From the NCBI GenBank assembly GCA_025351205.1, contig JANXWI010000095.1, positions 1-41,902 of the forward strand: a DNA stretch of 41,902 nucleotides. Direction: 5' to 3'. Both the position numbers and the translations under genes were made by a program. Source of the DNA: Deinococcus sp. (lineage in GTDB: Bacteria > Deinococcota > Deinococci > Deinococcales > Deinococcaceae). The notes beneath the pieces were generated by a model. The model was not told the DNA's origin. It ran no database searches and worked only from the letters and a program-made list of their open reading frames with translations. Below, piece after piece: positions 1 to 8,565 of this stretch (its first letter is position 1; every line of letters begins with the position of its first letter).

Positions 1-2
1 CC

Positions 3-554
3 TATTTCAAACTCCCCGCGCGGCACGCCCTATGTGGGGCGCATCTGCTGCGTGAACTGCGAGGTCTGGCAGAGAACCACGGTCAGGTCTGGGCGGGGGA
101 ACTCCGGAACGCGCTGCGCCTGGTGTACCACCAGCAGAAAAGCGGCACTCTGACGCCCGAGATCGAGTCGGCCTTCAATCACCGATTCGACGCCCTGCTG
201 GCCGCAGGGCTTCAGGCCAATCCCGCATCACCGCCCATCCCAGGGCGACGAGGCCGGACCAAACAGACGCCGGGACGGAATCTGGCGCTCAGGTGTCAGC
301 AGCACCGCGAGGCGGTGCTGCGCTTCCTGCATGACGAAGGTGTGCCGTTTGACAATAACCAAGCTGAACGTGATGTGCGTCCCTGGTGTGTGAAGCGCAA
401 AGTCTCAGGAGGCTTCCGATCTGAGGAAGGTGGCCAGCACTTCGCCCGAATCCGGAGCTACATCTCGACCTGCCACAAGCAAGGATTGAATGTCTGGCAT
501 GGACTGGTTAGCATTTTTCGAGGCGATGTTATCATGCCTGACTTCACCCGCTGA
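3..554 (+). CDS. IS66-family transposase, C-terminal part (5' end outside window)
   Basis: The frame is open from the window edge to the stop at 552-554. It matches the C-terminal part of IS66-type DDE transposases, which cut and join insertion-sequence ends. Family hallmarks seen are the segment HALCGAHLLREL at the start (IS66 proteins have HALCNAHHLRELR here), then VPFDNNQAERDVRP, which carries the final acidic residue region, followed by KVSGGFRSEEGG and RIRSYISTCHKQGLNV. The N-terminal zinc-finger and first DDE parts lie upstream of the window, so I cannot say whether the gene is intact. No frameshift is visible in the part shown. The identity is secure; activity is unknown. Confidence 0.93.
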   Translation, partial: YFKLPARHALCGAHLLRELRGLAENHGQVWAGELRNALRLVYHQQKSGTLTPEIESAFNHRFDALLAAGLQANPASPPIPGRRGRTKQTPGRNLALRCQQHREAVLRFLHDEGVPFDNNQAERDVRPWCVKRKVSGGFRSEEGGQHFARIRSYISTCHKQGLNVWHGLVSIFRGDVIMPDFTR

Positions 555-570
555 GCAGTTACCATTTAGG
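555..570 (+). mobile_element. Probable right end of the IS66 element
   Basis: Eight bases after the transposase stop the sequence reads CAGTTAC (556-562). On the other strand this begins GTAACTGC; IS66-family inverted repeats typically begin GTAA. The next eight bases (563-570, CATTTAGG) would be the target duplication. The left end is outside the window, so the duplication cannot be confirmed. Confidence 0.4.
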
Positions 571-575
571 TTCCT

Positions 576-680
576 ATGCTTCCTCACCCTTGAGGGGGGA
601 CTGGGACAGCTCGCAGAGAGGGCTGGGGAGGGGGTGAGCGGGCCGGGCACCCGAGGCGCATTTTGTTGATGACCTGCCTT
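576..680. repeat. Dispersed intergenic repeat, copy A
   Basis: Starting at CCTCACCCTTGAG this stretch aligns by eye with 29189-29285. Shared blocks include CTGGGAC, a GAGGGGGTGA-like block, GGCC-GGCA-CCC, a run of T and GTTG/GACC. Inside it, CTCACCC and GGGTGAG are inverted, so it can fold. It lies between the IS66 end and recX and has no coding potential. It resembles in kind the small noncoding repeats known in Deinococcus genomes; the exact family is not identified. Confidence 0.5.
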
Positions 681-741
681 GATCAGTTGACGGCGCAACA
701 GGACGAACGCTGCCCACCCGGCCACTTATTCTGCCAAGTCG

Positions 742-1338
742 TCACTCTGGTTCCCCCTCCCAGTCCGTCGGTTCCTCCTGTGCCTCCTGCCCGGCTGCCT
801 GCTGTTCGGCCAGATACTCGGCGGCCACCTCGCGCAGCAGCGGCCAGATCAGACTGCTGCTGTAGCCGCGCCGCAGCATGAAGGCAAACGCGCGCCGCTG
901 GGGGTCGGGCGCGCGCTGAAAACTGGGCCAGCGGCGCGCCAGCAGGGTGCGGGCGTCTTCGGCCTCGTCCACCGGGTCACGCTCGGCGAGAACCTCCTCG
1001 ATCAACGTGTTGTCCACCCCGCGCTGACGCAGCTTCTGACGCACCCGCCCGCTGCCCACGCCGCGCCTGCGGGCCTCGGCCTGCGCCACCTGTTCGTCGT
1101 TGAGGTAGCCCAGCTCCCTGACCCGCTCCAGCACCCCCTGTACCAGCTCCGGGTCGGGTTGCCGCCTGAGCATCCGGCCCCGCAGCTCGGCCTCGCTCAG
1201 CGCCCGCTGCCCCAGCGCCCTGAAAGCGTACATCAGCAGCTGTTCGCGCTGCTCGTCTGCGCTCAGCACGCGCGGCTCAGGCTTCACGTCCGGGGCTTCG
1301 CCCTCTGAACGGGACCTGTACTTGCGCCGGGAAGTCAT
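742..1338 (-). CDS. recX: RecX regulatory protein (RecA modulator)
   Basis: This 198-residue protein has the RecX tandem three-helix arrangement: a first repeat around residues 35-75 (YAFRALGQRALSEAEL, then RMLRRQ), a second around 75-115 with the conserved ELGYLNDEQVA, and GVGSGRVRQKLRQRGV followed by a third repeat. RecX binds RecA filaments and inhibits strand exchange; in Deinococcus it also affects the DNA-damage response. The N-terminus (residues 1-30) is charged and the C-terminus acidic. The start chosen is ATG at 1338. A CACAAT box six bases upstream suggests a leaderless transcript. It diverges from rpsT across a short shared promoter region. There is no neighbouring recA in the window. 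Confidence 0.9.
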   Translation of the reverse strand: MTSRRKYRSRSEGEAPDVKPEPRVLSADEQREQLLMYAFRALGQRALSEAELRGRMLRRQPDPELVQGVLERVRELGYLNDEQVAQAEARRRGVGSGRVRQKLRQRGVDNTLIEEVLAERDPVDEAEDARTLLARRWPSFQRAPDPQRRAFAFMLRRGYSSSLIWPLLREVAAEYLAEQQAAGQEAQEEPTDWEGEPE

Positions 1339-1344
1339 GGCCCC

Positions 1345-1350
1345 ATTGTG
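1345..1350 (-). promoter_or_regulatory. -10 box of recX (leaderless)
   Basis: CACAAT on the minus strand ends six bases before the recX ATG. This matches the leaderless spacing used by many genes in this window. It matches TATAAT at 4 of 6 positions; no good -35 was seen. Confidence 0.35.
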
Positions 1351-1354
1351 GCAC

Positions 1355-1383
1355 TTGCCCCGTACACAGTCAGCCTGTACACT
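1355..1383 (+). promoter_or_regulatory. Promoter of rpsT
   Basis: TTGCCC (1355-1360) and TACACT (1378-1383) are separated by exactly 17 bases, a good sigma-70 type fit. Transcription from here would give a leader of about 160 nt before rpsT. S20 is known to repress its own translation in E. coli, so the leader could be regulatory, but no specific structure was proven. Confidence 0.5.
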
Positions 1384-1553
1384 CTTAGAGTTGTCTGCTC
1401 ACCGCAGGCCACGCCTCGCCGGCACCTGTCAGGGTCCAGCAGGCCGCGCAGACCGCAGCAGCCAGTTCCGGCAGGTTTCTGGCAGGTCTGACGCTCGCGT
1501 TCCTTCCAGACAGGCGGGAACCGCCCCGGAAATCCGGGAGAAGGAGTCACCAC

Positions 1554-1841
1554 ATGGCCTTACGTCACAAATCCGCCCAGAAGCGTCACCGTCAGAGCCT
1601 CAAGAGGCGCGCCATCAACCGCAGCCGCAAGAGCACCGTCAAGACTTTTGTCAAGAAGGCCGTGGACGCCGTGCAGGCCGGGGCCGAGAACGCCCTGGAG
1701 ATGCAGCGCAGGGCCGAGAGCCTGATCGACAAGGCCGCCAAGGGCAGCACCATGCACAGGAACACCGCCGCCCGCAAGAAGAGCCGCCTCGCCAAGCGAA
1801 TCAACAAAGAAGTCGCCGCCCAGGCCGCCGCTCAGAAGTAA
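1554..1841 (+). CDS. rpsT: 30S ribosomal protein S20
   Basis: A 95-residue, strongly basic protein beginning MALRHKSAQKRHRQSLKRR, a good match to bacterial S20, which binds 16S rRNA and assembles early into the small subunit. Conserved parts seen include NRSRKSTVKTFVKKA, LIDKAAKGSTMHRNTAARKKSRLAKRI. The start is set by a strong Shine-Dalgarno (GGGAGAAGGAG, 1539-1549) a few bases before ATG. It is monocistronic: its own promoter lies upstream and a clear terminator follows 20 bases after the stop. Length is normal for the family. Confidence 0.98.
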   Translation: MALRHKSAQKRHRQSLKRRAINRSRKSTVKTFVKKAVDAVQAGAENALEMQRRAESLIDKAAKGSTMHRNTAARKKSRLAKRINKEVAAQAAAQK

Positions 1842-1860
1842 CCTTAACCTGTCCAGACTG

Positions 1861-1887
1861 AAAGCCATCCGTGCGGGTGGCTTTTTT
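1861..1887 (+). terminator. Rho-independent terminator of rpsT
   Basis: Arms AAAGCCATCC (1861-1870) and GGGTGGCTTT (1875-1884) form a 10-bp stem with one G-U pair and a GTGC loop, running into a seven-T tract. Confidence 0.9.
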
Positions 1888-1988
1888 GTGGTTGAAATTT
1901 TTCTTACAGGGTGCGACGTCCGCTTGTTTGTGCGCCTGGATCGGTCATTAGAACTGCCCGTTTCTTCAGTGCCACGGGCCGAAACCGC

Positions 1989-2354
1989 TCAGCGGGTCAC
2001 GCTCAGATCGAGAATGCCGGTGTAATTGAGGTAGTCGATGGTCATGTGATAGGTACCGAACTTGGCCCTGTTGGACATGCCGATGGCCCAGGTTCCTTTC
2101 GGGCACTGCTGGCCGCCCACCTGGAGGCCGTCGGGGTCGGTCAGACGCAGGATCACCAGACCCCTGCTGGCCTCACATTGTCCTGAAATCTGCACCCCGT
2201 TGCCGATGTTGCGGTAGGAATACGTCGTTTCGCCCTGGGCGTTCCACATCCGGGTGGGCGTGACCATCACGATGCCCAGTTTGATACCGCCGTAGGTGTA
2301 GGTCAGGCCCAGAGCCACTGCCAGGATGAGCAGGAGTGCAATCAGGAATTTCAT
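1989..2354 (-). CDS. Small exported or membrane-anchored protein, unknown function
   Basis: The protein is 121 residues long. Residues 2-22 are a hydrophobic segment (KFLIALLLILAVALGLTYTYG) that acts as a signal peptide or anchor. The remainder is a beta-rich domain with two cysteines (in GQCEAS and QQCPKG) that could form a disulfide outside the cell. The ATG at 2354 is chosen because AGGAGAG lies six bases upstream and the hydrophobic leader begins there; longer in-frame readings add a charged stretch lacking any start signal. I do not recognise the family. It converges on rpsT and diverges from the bshA region. Confidence 0.75.
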   Translation of the reverse strand: MKFLIALLLILAVALGLTYTYGGIKLGIVMVTPTRMWNAQGETTYSYRNIGNGVQISGQCEASRGLVILRLTDPDGLQVGGQQCPKGTWAIGMSNRAKFGTYHMTIDYLNYTGILDLSVTR

Positions 2355-2666
2355 CTTCTCTCCTACTGTACCTGCTTCTCTTCCTGTCTGTGCCCTCTTG
2401 CAGTTGGTCACGCCCGCCTGGCTGCAACTGTTCCGTGTCTGCATGTCTTGGATCGACTCGTTCCCGCGCTGGACACGAGGCAGGACGTGAAACAGGCGGC
2501 GCTTCAGGCATCATGCAGAAGTGGGCGAGGCGTTGCCATGTGGTATTTCACGGTGGTCAGGAGAAGGTCGCGGCTGCCCCGGCACAAAGGCGGTCCAGAA
2601 CGCTGGAAACGCGGCCCGCGCGCCCGGGAATGGTCGGGTCGAACACCTGGCCTGACCCTGGACCGC
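2355..2666. other. Intergenic stretch upstream of the bshA leader region
   Basis: About 310 bases between the small exported protein and the bshA promoter. I see no gene, strong hairpin or known riboswitch here. No T-box consensus was found, although the position upstream of a cysteine-linked gene made it worth looking for. Confidence 0.4.
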
Positions 2667-2672
2667 TATACT
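2667..2672 (+). promoter_or_regulatory. -10 box of the bshA leader transcript
   Basis: TATACT (5 of 6 to consensus) lies nine bases before an ATG (2682) that opens a 42-codon ORF leading into bshA. The spacing fits a leaderless or nearly leaderless mRNA as at map in this window. No convincing -35 was seen. Confidence 0.5.
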
Positions 2673-2681
2673 CCGCAGCCG

Positions 2682-2810
2682 ATGCCCAACCTCCTGCTCT
2701 GCGCGTTTCGCCCGGCTCCAGTCTGCCCGGCTCCAGTCTGCCCGGCTCTAGTCTGCCCGGACCCGCCTTGTCTTGCCTTCATCTGCCCGGCACCTGCGGC
2801 CCGCGCGTGA
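2682..2810 (+). CDS. Cysteine-rich leader ORF upstream of bshA (candidate leader peptide)
   Basis: A 42-residue ORF begins MPNLLLCAFRP and continues as pentapeptide repeats of the type CPAPV, CPALV. It has six cysteines (residues 7, 15, 20, 25, 30, 35), five of them spaced exactly five residues apart, each followed by Pro or Leu. The ATG sits nine bases after TATACT, and the stop TGA (2808-2810) overlaps the bshA GTG (2807-2809) as GTGA. bshA has no Shine-Dalgarno of its own, so its translation may depend on ribosomes finishing this ORF. Because bacillithiol contains cysteine, a cysteine-responsive role is attractive, but this is inference. The alternative is a neutral in-frame expansion of a 15-bp repeat. 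Confidence 0.5.
   Translation: MPNLLLCAFRPAPVCPAPVCPALVCPDPPCLAFICPAPAARA
2711..2770 (+). repeat. 15-bp tandem repeat, 3 good copies plus a decayed fourth
   Basis: Unit CCCGGCTCCAGTCTG at 2711-2725, 2726-2740 and 2741-2755 (last with one change), then a diverged copy at 2756-2770. A related block (ATCTGCCCGGCACCTG) follows at 2781-2796. The unit is five codons long, so changes in copy number keep frame and add or remove one Cys codon of the leader ORF each time. Confidence 0.9.
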
Positions 2811-3931
2811 AGATCGGTGTGCTGTGCCATTCGGGGGCGGGCGGCTCGGGCGTGGTCGCCACCGAACTGGGCCTGGAAGTGGCGCTGGCCGGACACGAGG
2901 TTCACTTCGTGGGCAACGCCGTGCCGTTTCGGCTGGGCGCGGGCCAGGGCATGCTGGGGCGCGGGCCGTATTTTCATCAGGTCAGCAGCTACGCCTACGC
3001 GCTGTTCGAGCAGCCCTACCCGGAGCTGAGCGCGGCCAACGCCCTGACCGAGGTGATCATGGAACACGGCCTGGACCTGACCCATGCCCACTACGCCATT
3101 CCGCACGCCACGGCGGCCATCCACGCCCAGGCCATCACCGGGCGCACGCGGGTCATCACCACGCTGCACGGCACCGACGTGACGCTGGTGGGGGCCGACC
3201 CCAGCTTTCTGCACAGCACCCGCCACGCCATATTGCGTTCGGACATGGTCACGGCGGTCTCGCGCTTTCTGGCCGAGCAGACCTGCGACGTGTTTGGCAT
3301 CGACGTGCCCATAAGGGTGATCTACAACTTCGTCGATACCCAACGCTTCCAGCGCAACCCGGACCCCGCCATGCGCGCGCGTTTCGCCCACCCCGACGAG
3401 GCGCTGCTGGTGCACGTCAGCAACTTCAGGCCGGTCAAACGGGCGAGTGACGTGATCGAGATTTTTGCCCGCGTGGCCTCCGAGCTGCCCGCCCGCCTGC
3501 TGATGATCGGCGACGGCCCGGAGCGGCTGGCGGCCTTCGAGCTGGCGCAGCGGCTGGGCGTGATGGGCCGGGTGCAGTTTCTGGGATCGTTTCCGGAGGT
3601 GCAGTCCGTTCTCGGCATTGCCGATTTGTTTCTGCTGCCCAGCAGCAAGGAGAGCTTCGGGCTGGCGGCCCTGGAGGCGATGGCCTGCGAGGTCCCGGTG
3701 GTGGCGGCCCGCGCCGGAGGCATTCCCGAGGTGGTCGTGGACGGCGTGACCGGCGTGCTGGCCGAGGTCGGTGACGTGGACAGCATGGCCCACGCCGCCC
3801 TGAACATCCTGCGTAACCGCGACGTGTACACCCGCATGGGGCAGGCAGCACGCACGCGGGCGGTGGAGCATTTCCACCCCAGCCTGATCGTGCCGCATTA
3901 CCTGGAGGCCTACACGGAGCTGCTGAAATAG
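2807..3931 (+). CDS. bshA: N-acetyl-alpha-D-glucosaminyl L-malate synthase BshA
   Basis: A 374-residue GT4 (GT-B fold) glycosyltransferase catalysing the first step of bacillithiol synthesis: UDP-GlcNAc plus L-malate gives GlcNAc-malate. The N-terminus KIGVLCHSGAGGSGVVATELG is typical of BshA, with the glycine loop around residues 10-15; THAHYAIPHA lies further on, and the C-terminal nucleotide-sugar site has the EX7E motif (E282, E290 in KESFGLAALE). Length is normal for BshA. GTG at 2807 is chosen because it gives the family N-terminus and overlaps the leader ORF stop. A longer in-frame reading would add repeat-encoded residues and cross the promoter, so it is rejected. The other bsh genes are not in the window. 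Confidence 0.93.
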   Translation: MKIGVLCHSGAGGSGVVATELGLEVALAGHEVHFVGNAVPFRLGAGQGMLGRGPYFHQVSSYAYALFEQPYPELSAANALTEVIMEHGLDLTHAHYAIPHATAAIHAQAITGRTRVITTLHGTDVTLVGADPSFLHSTRHAILRSDMVTAVSRFLAEQTCDVFGIDVPIRVIYNFVDTQRFQRNPDPAMRARFAHPDEALLVHVSNFRPVKRASDVIEIFARVASELPARLLMIGDGPERLAAFELAQRLGVMGRVQFLGSFPEVQSVLGIADLFLLPSSKESFGLAALEAMACEVPVVAARAGGIPEVVVDGVTGVLAEVGDVDSMAHAALNILRNRDVYTRMGQAARTRAVEHFHPSLIVPHYLEAYTELLK

Positions 3932-3950
3932 CTGCCCAGACAACTCGCGC

Positions 3951-4550
3951 TCAGCGCTGGACGTTCAGGCTCACGTCGGCAATCCTGCTGCTCGTCGTGA
4001 CCTTGACCGCGCGCCCGACCTCGATCAGCAGGCCGTTCCAGCCCGCCTTCAGGTTGGCCTGGAATCCGCGCGCAGCACTGACCTGCGCCGGGCCGCTGGC
4101 GAAACTGACGAACAGCACGGCCTTGCCCACAAAGGGCGCGGCCTCCAGCAAGGCTTCGGTGTCGTCGCGCCTGCCGTTGCCGTTGCCGTCCTGGTACACG
4201 TAGAAGCGTAGCTCGGCGGTACTGACCTGCCCCGTCACGCTGACCGGCTCCAGCACGCCCGGCCAGAAGATGTTGTCGGCCCGCAGCTGCGAGAGAGAGC
4301 GCTGGGGCGGCAGCACGCTGGGAATCTCCAGGGCGAATCTCCCGCCGCTGATCGGCACGCTGCTCAGTTCTGCCACCGGCGCACCGTCGCTGCCCAGGGC
4401 AAACCCCCCCACCCTGGCCTGGGCCGGAAGCGCCCCGCTGACCGTGCCGCTCAGGGCCAGGCCGCTCAGCACGCTGCCCGCTCCACTGGTCTGGGCAGAA
4501 GAGAAGCTGGTCATGGCGGCCAGCAGCAGGGCCAGCAGGGTCTTGTTCAT
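3951..4550 (-). CDS. Secreted protein with an EF-hand-like calcium loop, unknown function
   Basis: A 199-residue protein with a clear signal peptide (MNKTLLALLLAAMTSFSSAQ, cleavage likely near residue 19). The mature part is beta-rich. Around residues 118-132 the segment DGNGNGRRDDTE fits the spacing of a calcium-binding loop (D-x-N-x-N-G-x-x-D-D-x-E). This suggests an extracellular or periplasmic calcium-stabilised domain. A TATACT box six bases before ATG indicates a leaderless transcript and fixes the start. It converges on bshA with only 19 bases between stops. No specific family was recognised. Confidence 0.8.
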   Translation of the reverse strand: MNKTLLALLLAAMTSFSSAQTSGAGSVLSGLALSGTVSGALPAQARVGGFALGSDGAPVAELSSVPISGGRFALEIPSVLPPQRSLSQLRADNIFWPGVLEPVSVTGQVSTAELRFYVYQDGNGNGRRDDTEALLEAAPFVGKAVLFVSFASGPAQVSAARGFQANLKAGWNGLLIEVGRAVKVTTSSRIADVSLNVQR

Positions 4551-4556
4551 GAAGCG

Positions 4557-4562
4557 AGTATA
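4557..4562 (-). promoter_or_regulatory. -10 box of the secreted EF-hand-like protein (leaderless)
   Basis: TATACT on the minus strand, followed by six bases and then the ATG at 4550. Confidence 0.6.
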
Positions 4563-4854
4563 GGCCGCTCACCTTACGGCACCATGACGCAGCCCAAGCC
4601 TACACAGGCTGGATTCTCATGTCAGGCAGCCTGTCAACTGAGGCCAGGACGAGATGAGCCTGTGAGTTTATGAGAATGCTCGCCCCTGCTTGAGCTGCAT
4701 CCGGAACATTCGCCCAGGGCCTGGGAGGGGAGAGCGGCGTCAAGAGAGCCAGTTTGGCAGACCATAACCCGGAATCCAGGCGTGGGCGACCCTCACAGGC
4801 TTCAGCAGGCCGTGTGAGCCGACAAATTCACCCCGTCCAAAGCTCCTGCCCTGC
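4563..4854. other. Intergenic region between glgC and the secreted protein gene
   Basis: About 290 bases. It contains small inverted repeats (AGCCTACACAGGCT near 4600; CTCACAGGC with GCCGTGTGAG near 4792-4818), the second close to the glgC stop, but neither runs into a T tract on the minus strand. No gene is supported. Confidence 0.4.
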
Positions 4855-6102
4855 TCAGAAGGTGTAGCCCTTGGGAACCACCACCACGCCGCTCTCGGTG
4901 ATCTTGAAGCCCCGCGCCTCATCTTCCGCCGGATTCACGCCGATGCTCACGCCCGCCGGCACCTCAACGTCCTTGTCGATGATGGCCCGCCGGATGTGGG
5001 CGTTTCTGCCGACGTCCACGTTGTCGAACACCACGCTGCTCTCGACCAGCGAGTGGCTGTGGGTGCGCACGGCGCGGCCCAGCACGCTGTCGCGCACGGT
5101 GCCGCCGCTGATGATGGTGCCGCCCGCCATGATGCTGTTGAAGGCCTGCCCCCGGCGCTCCGCCGCCTCGAACACGAACTTGGTGGGCGGTGAGAACTCG
5201 CTGCTGGTCCTGAGCGGCCACTGGGCGTTGTAGAGGTCGAACTCCGGCACCACGCTCACCAGGTCCATGTTGGCCTCGTAGTAGGCGTCGAGCGTTCCCA
5301 CGTCCTTCCAGTAGGTGTTGGGCACGCCCTCCTGGCCGGGAATCGGGTTCTTGTGAAAATCGTAGGCCTGCACTTTGTAGCCGTTTTCCAGGGCGTGCGG
5401 AATCACGTCGCCGCCGAAGTCGAAGCCCGCCCCGCTGCCGCCCATGTTGGTGTCGAGCAGTTCGTCGAGCGCCTTGCGTGAAAAAATATAGTTGCCCATG
5501 CTGGTTAAAGTCGTGGTGGGATCGCCGGGAATGCCGGGCGGATTGGCCGGTTTTTCCAGAAACTCGGTCACGCGCCACTGGTCGTCGATCTGCATCACCC
5601 CGAAGCGGTGCGCCTCGCTCTGGGGCATCGGGTAGGCGGCGATGGTTACGTCCGCTCCCGCGTCGATGTGCTGCTCAACCATGTGCCGGATGTTCATCTT
5701 ATAAATATGGTCGCCCGAGAAGATCGCCACGTAATCCGAATTGTTGTTGTCGATCAGGTGCATGTTCTGGTAGACCGCGTCGGCAGTGCCCCGGTACCAC
5801 ACCGGCCCCAGTTCCTCGAAGCGGTACATCTGGGCCGGCACCAGCGTAATGAAGTAATCGCTCAGGAAGGTGCCGAACCTCCAGCCGCGCTGAATGTGCT
5901 CGGTTAGACTCTGGGCCTTGAACTGCGTCAGAACGTAGATACTGAAGATATCGCTGTTCATGAAGTTGTTGATGGCGAAATCGATGATGCGGTACTTGCT
6001 GCCGAACGGCACGGCGGGTTTGGAGCGTCTCAGAGTCAGTGGTGAGAGGCGGCTGCCCTGCCCGCCCGCGAGAATCATGCCCAGAATGCGTGCTGATTTC
6101 AT
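4855..6102 (-). CDS. glgC: Glucose-1-phosphate adenylyltransferase (ADP-glucose pyrophosphorylase)
   Basis: A 415-residue enzyme making ADP-glucose from ATP and glucose-1-phosphate, the committed step of glycogen synthesis. The nucleotidyltransferase signature is GGQGSRLSPLT (residues 13-23) followed by RRSKPAVPFGSKYRIIDFAINN. FLEKP lies mid-protein, and WKDVGTLDAYYEANMDL is the sugar-phosphate segment. The C-terminal third is a left-handed beta-helix (VRDSVLGRAVRTH, NAHIRRAIIDKDVEVPAG). Length is usual. ATG at 6102 is preceded by GGGGGAAC, a moderate Shine-Dalgarno. It is alone; no other glg gene is in view. Confidence 0.96.
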   Translation of the reverse strand: MKSARILGMILAGGQGSRLSPLTLRRSKPAVPFGSKYRIIDFAINNFMNSDIFSIYVLTQFKAQSLTEHIQRGWRFGTFLSDYFITLVPAQMYRFEELGPVWYRGTADAVYQNMHLIDNNNSDYVAIFSGDHIYKMNIRHMVEQHIDAGADVTIAAYPMPQSEAHRFGVMQIDDQWRVTEFLEKPANPPGIPGDPTTTLTSMGNYIFSRKALDELLDTNMGGSGAGFDFGGDVIPHALENGYKVQAYDFHKNPIPGQEGVPNTYWKDVGTLDAYYEANMDLVSVVPEFDLYNAQWPLRTSSEFSPPTKFVFEAAERRGQAFNSIMAGGTIISGGTVRDSVLGRAVRTHSHSLVESSVVFDNVDVGRNAHIRRAIIDKDVEVPAGVSIGVNPAEDEARGFKITESGVVVVPKGYTF

Positions 6103-6244
6103 ATCGTTCCCCCGCGTGGTCCGCTCCCTCTTCTGTCAGCAAACGGAACTGCTTTTCGCCGGACCCTGACCATGACGCCCACGCCTGCGCCACGGTTCCA
6201 GACGTTTTGACGCGTCTGCTGAACTGTCCCTGCCCGGTACGTTC

Positions 6245-6250
6245 AGCATA
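6245..6250 (-). promoter_or_regulatory. Possible -10 box of glgC
   Basis: TATGCT on the minus strand about 140 bases before the glgC start. No clear -35 was seen. It would give a long leader in which I see nothing recognisable. Confidence 0.25.
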
Positions 6251-6358
6251 ACGAAAATTGAGTGCCTGACTGCGGGGGCGCGGCTCACCGTTCACAATCC
6301 GTACCTGTGTTGCTGGGGACCACAACAGAACGGAACCTGATTCGAATTCCGGTCTGTA

Positions 6359-7584
6359 TCAGTTGCCGCCCAGCGCGTCGAGCAGGCCCAGAGCTTCGAG
6401 CAGCCGGTCCGCATGCACCCGGATGGCCGCCCGCAGCTGCTGGGCCTCGAACTGCACGCGGGCCAGCGACAGCGGATCGCCGCCAGCGCTGCTGAGCTGC
6501 GACACTCGGCGTTCGAGTTCTTGTGAGCGTGTCCGCAGCTGCGAGAACTGCATCTGGTGCTGGCGGGCGGTGTTGAGCGTGTCTTGCAGCAGATGCGCGG
6601 CCTCCTTCTCGACCTGGGCCAGCGCCTCCTGGGCCTCGCGCACCTTGGGGTCGGTGCTGGCGCTGTCTCCGGCCTGCCACTCGGCGTAGTTCAGGGTGTG
6701 ACGGGCGCGCAGCACGTTGGGGTGCAGCTGCACGCTGATGTTCAGGCGCTGCGCCTCCAGGTCGATCTCGGGCACCAGCGGGGCCACGTCGGCGGCCTGT
6801 TCGTCGGCCAGCGGCGCGAACACCGTCAGGAAGGCCCTGGTCTGGGTGAGCATCAGGCGGTTGTGGGCCAGCTGCGTGGACATGGAGGTGTTGCCCGGCC
6901 CGGCGCTCGGCTGGGTGCCGCGCCTGCGCGCCGCGTCGCTGAACTTCTGTTCGCCCTCCAGCTCGCGCACCGTCAGGTCGAGCAGCCGCTCCTGGGCGCG
7001 GGCGCTGCGCACCTGTTCGGCCATCTCGGCGCGGGCGTGCTCGGCCCGCATGCTGCTCAGGCGGTCCTCGGCCTCCCAGCGGCGCAGTTCGGCGTGGGTG
7101 GCCTGCACGTCCCACTCGGCGGCGCGCTCCAGCCCGCCCAGTTCGGGCGTGACCCGCACGGCGTCCAGAGACCGCAGGGCCGTTTCGTTGTGGACCCGCG
7201 CCAGCAGCAGCGGCAGGTCATGGGCGCGGCGTCCCCACCGCACCGGGGCACGCACCGGCTCCAGCGTTTCGGGCGTGACCGGAGCCGGGGCAGACTGCAT
7301 GAACACCGACAGCGACTGGGTGGCCGACTCCAGCCACTTGTCGGCGCGGGCGTCTCCCAGGTCCTCACGCAGGTGGCCGTACATGTCCTGAAGCACGGCC
7401 ACCACCTCGCGCGGCCCGAAGCGCTGCATGGCGGGCCAGTTCCTGCGGATCACGGCGGCCTGCACCAGCTGATCGGCGCGGCGCTCGCCCATTTCGGGTG
7501 TCAGGGTCTGCCGCAGCCAGTCGCGGTAGGGGTCGCTGCCCAGCCCCGACACGCCGCCTCCGGGCTTGCCCCGTCCAGCGCCGC

Positions 7585-7588
<4 letters not shown>
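6359..7588 (-). CDS. Coiled-coil protein of unknown function, coupled to the RNA methyltransferase
   Basis: A 409-residue cytoplasmic protein with no signal peptide or membrane segment. It is rich in Ala, Arg, Glu and Gln, with long heptad-like helices around residues 150-240 (RRWEAEDRLSSMRAEHARAEM) and 300-390 (REAQEALAQVEKEAAHLLQD; RTRSQELERRVSQLSS), so it probably forms a coiled coil. GTG at 7588 is chosen because it overlaps the upstream stop as GTGA (7585-7588), which implies translational coupling to the methyltransferase; longer readings run against that gene in another frame. No family was recognised. It could act on the same RNA target or as a structural partner, but nothing in the sequence shows this. 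Confidence 0.7.
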
Positions 7589-8451
<863 letters not shown>

Positions 8452-8459
8452 TGCGTCCC

Positions 8460-8465
8460 ATTATG
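8460..8465 (-). promoter_or_regulatory. -10 box of the RNA methyltransferase operon
   Basis: CATAAT (5 of 6 to TATAAT) on the minus strand, eight bases before the ATG at 8451. Confidence 0.45.
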
Positions 8466-8520
8466 GCCGGGCCGCCATACAAAAGACCATCAGGCAGGCG
8501 GCCACCACGGAACGGACAGC

Positions 8521-8565
8521 CCAGTACAGACCAATCCAGTGCAGACCAGCCCAGCTCGGTGCAAC
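8521..8565 (+). repeat. Degenerate 15-bp tandem repeat
   Basis: CCAGTACAGACCAAT, CCAGTGCAGACCAGC and a decayed third unit CCAGCTCGGTGCAAC. In the frame that ends in ATGA at the start of the next gene (8649-8652) it would encode PVQTN/PVQTS. No clear start codon opens this frame, so translation is uncertain. Confidence 0.55.

Noticed and set aside
2355..2666. T-box or cysteine riboswitch upstream of bshA
   Set aside because: No T-box consensus or specifier-loop layout was found.
2711..2770. Could the 15-bp arrays here or at 32821-32880 be CRISPR?
   Set aside because: Units are directly adjacent without spacers and far too short; no cas gene is in the window.
2336..2806. Extending BshA upstream in the same frame
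   Set aside because: The extension crosses the TATACT promoter and the tandem repeat and has no family match; GTG 2807 gives the usual N-terminus.
2666..3943. Long minus-strand reading frame (425 codons) opposite bshA
   Set aside because: It is a GC-rich shadow of bshA; the product is His/Gln/Arg-rich low complexity and bshA is a clear family member.
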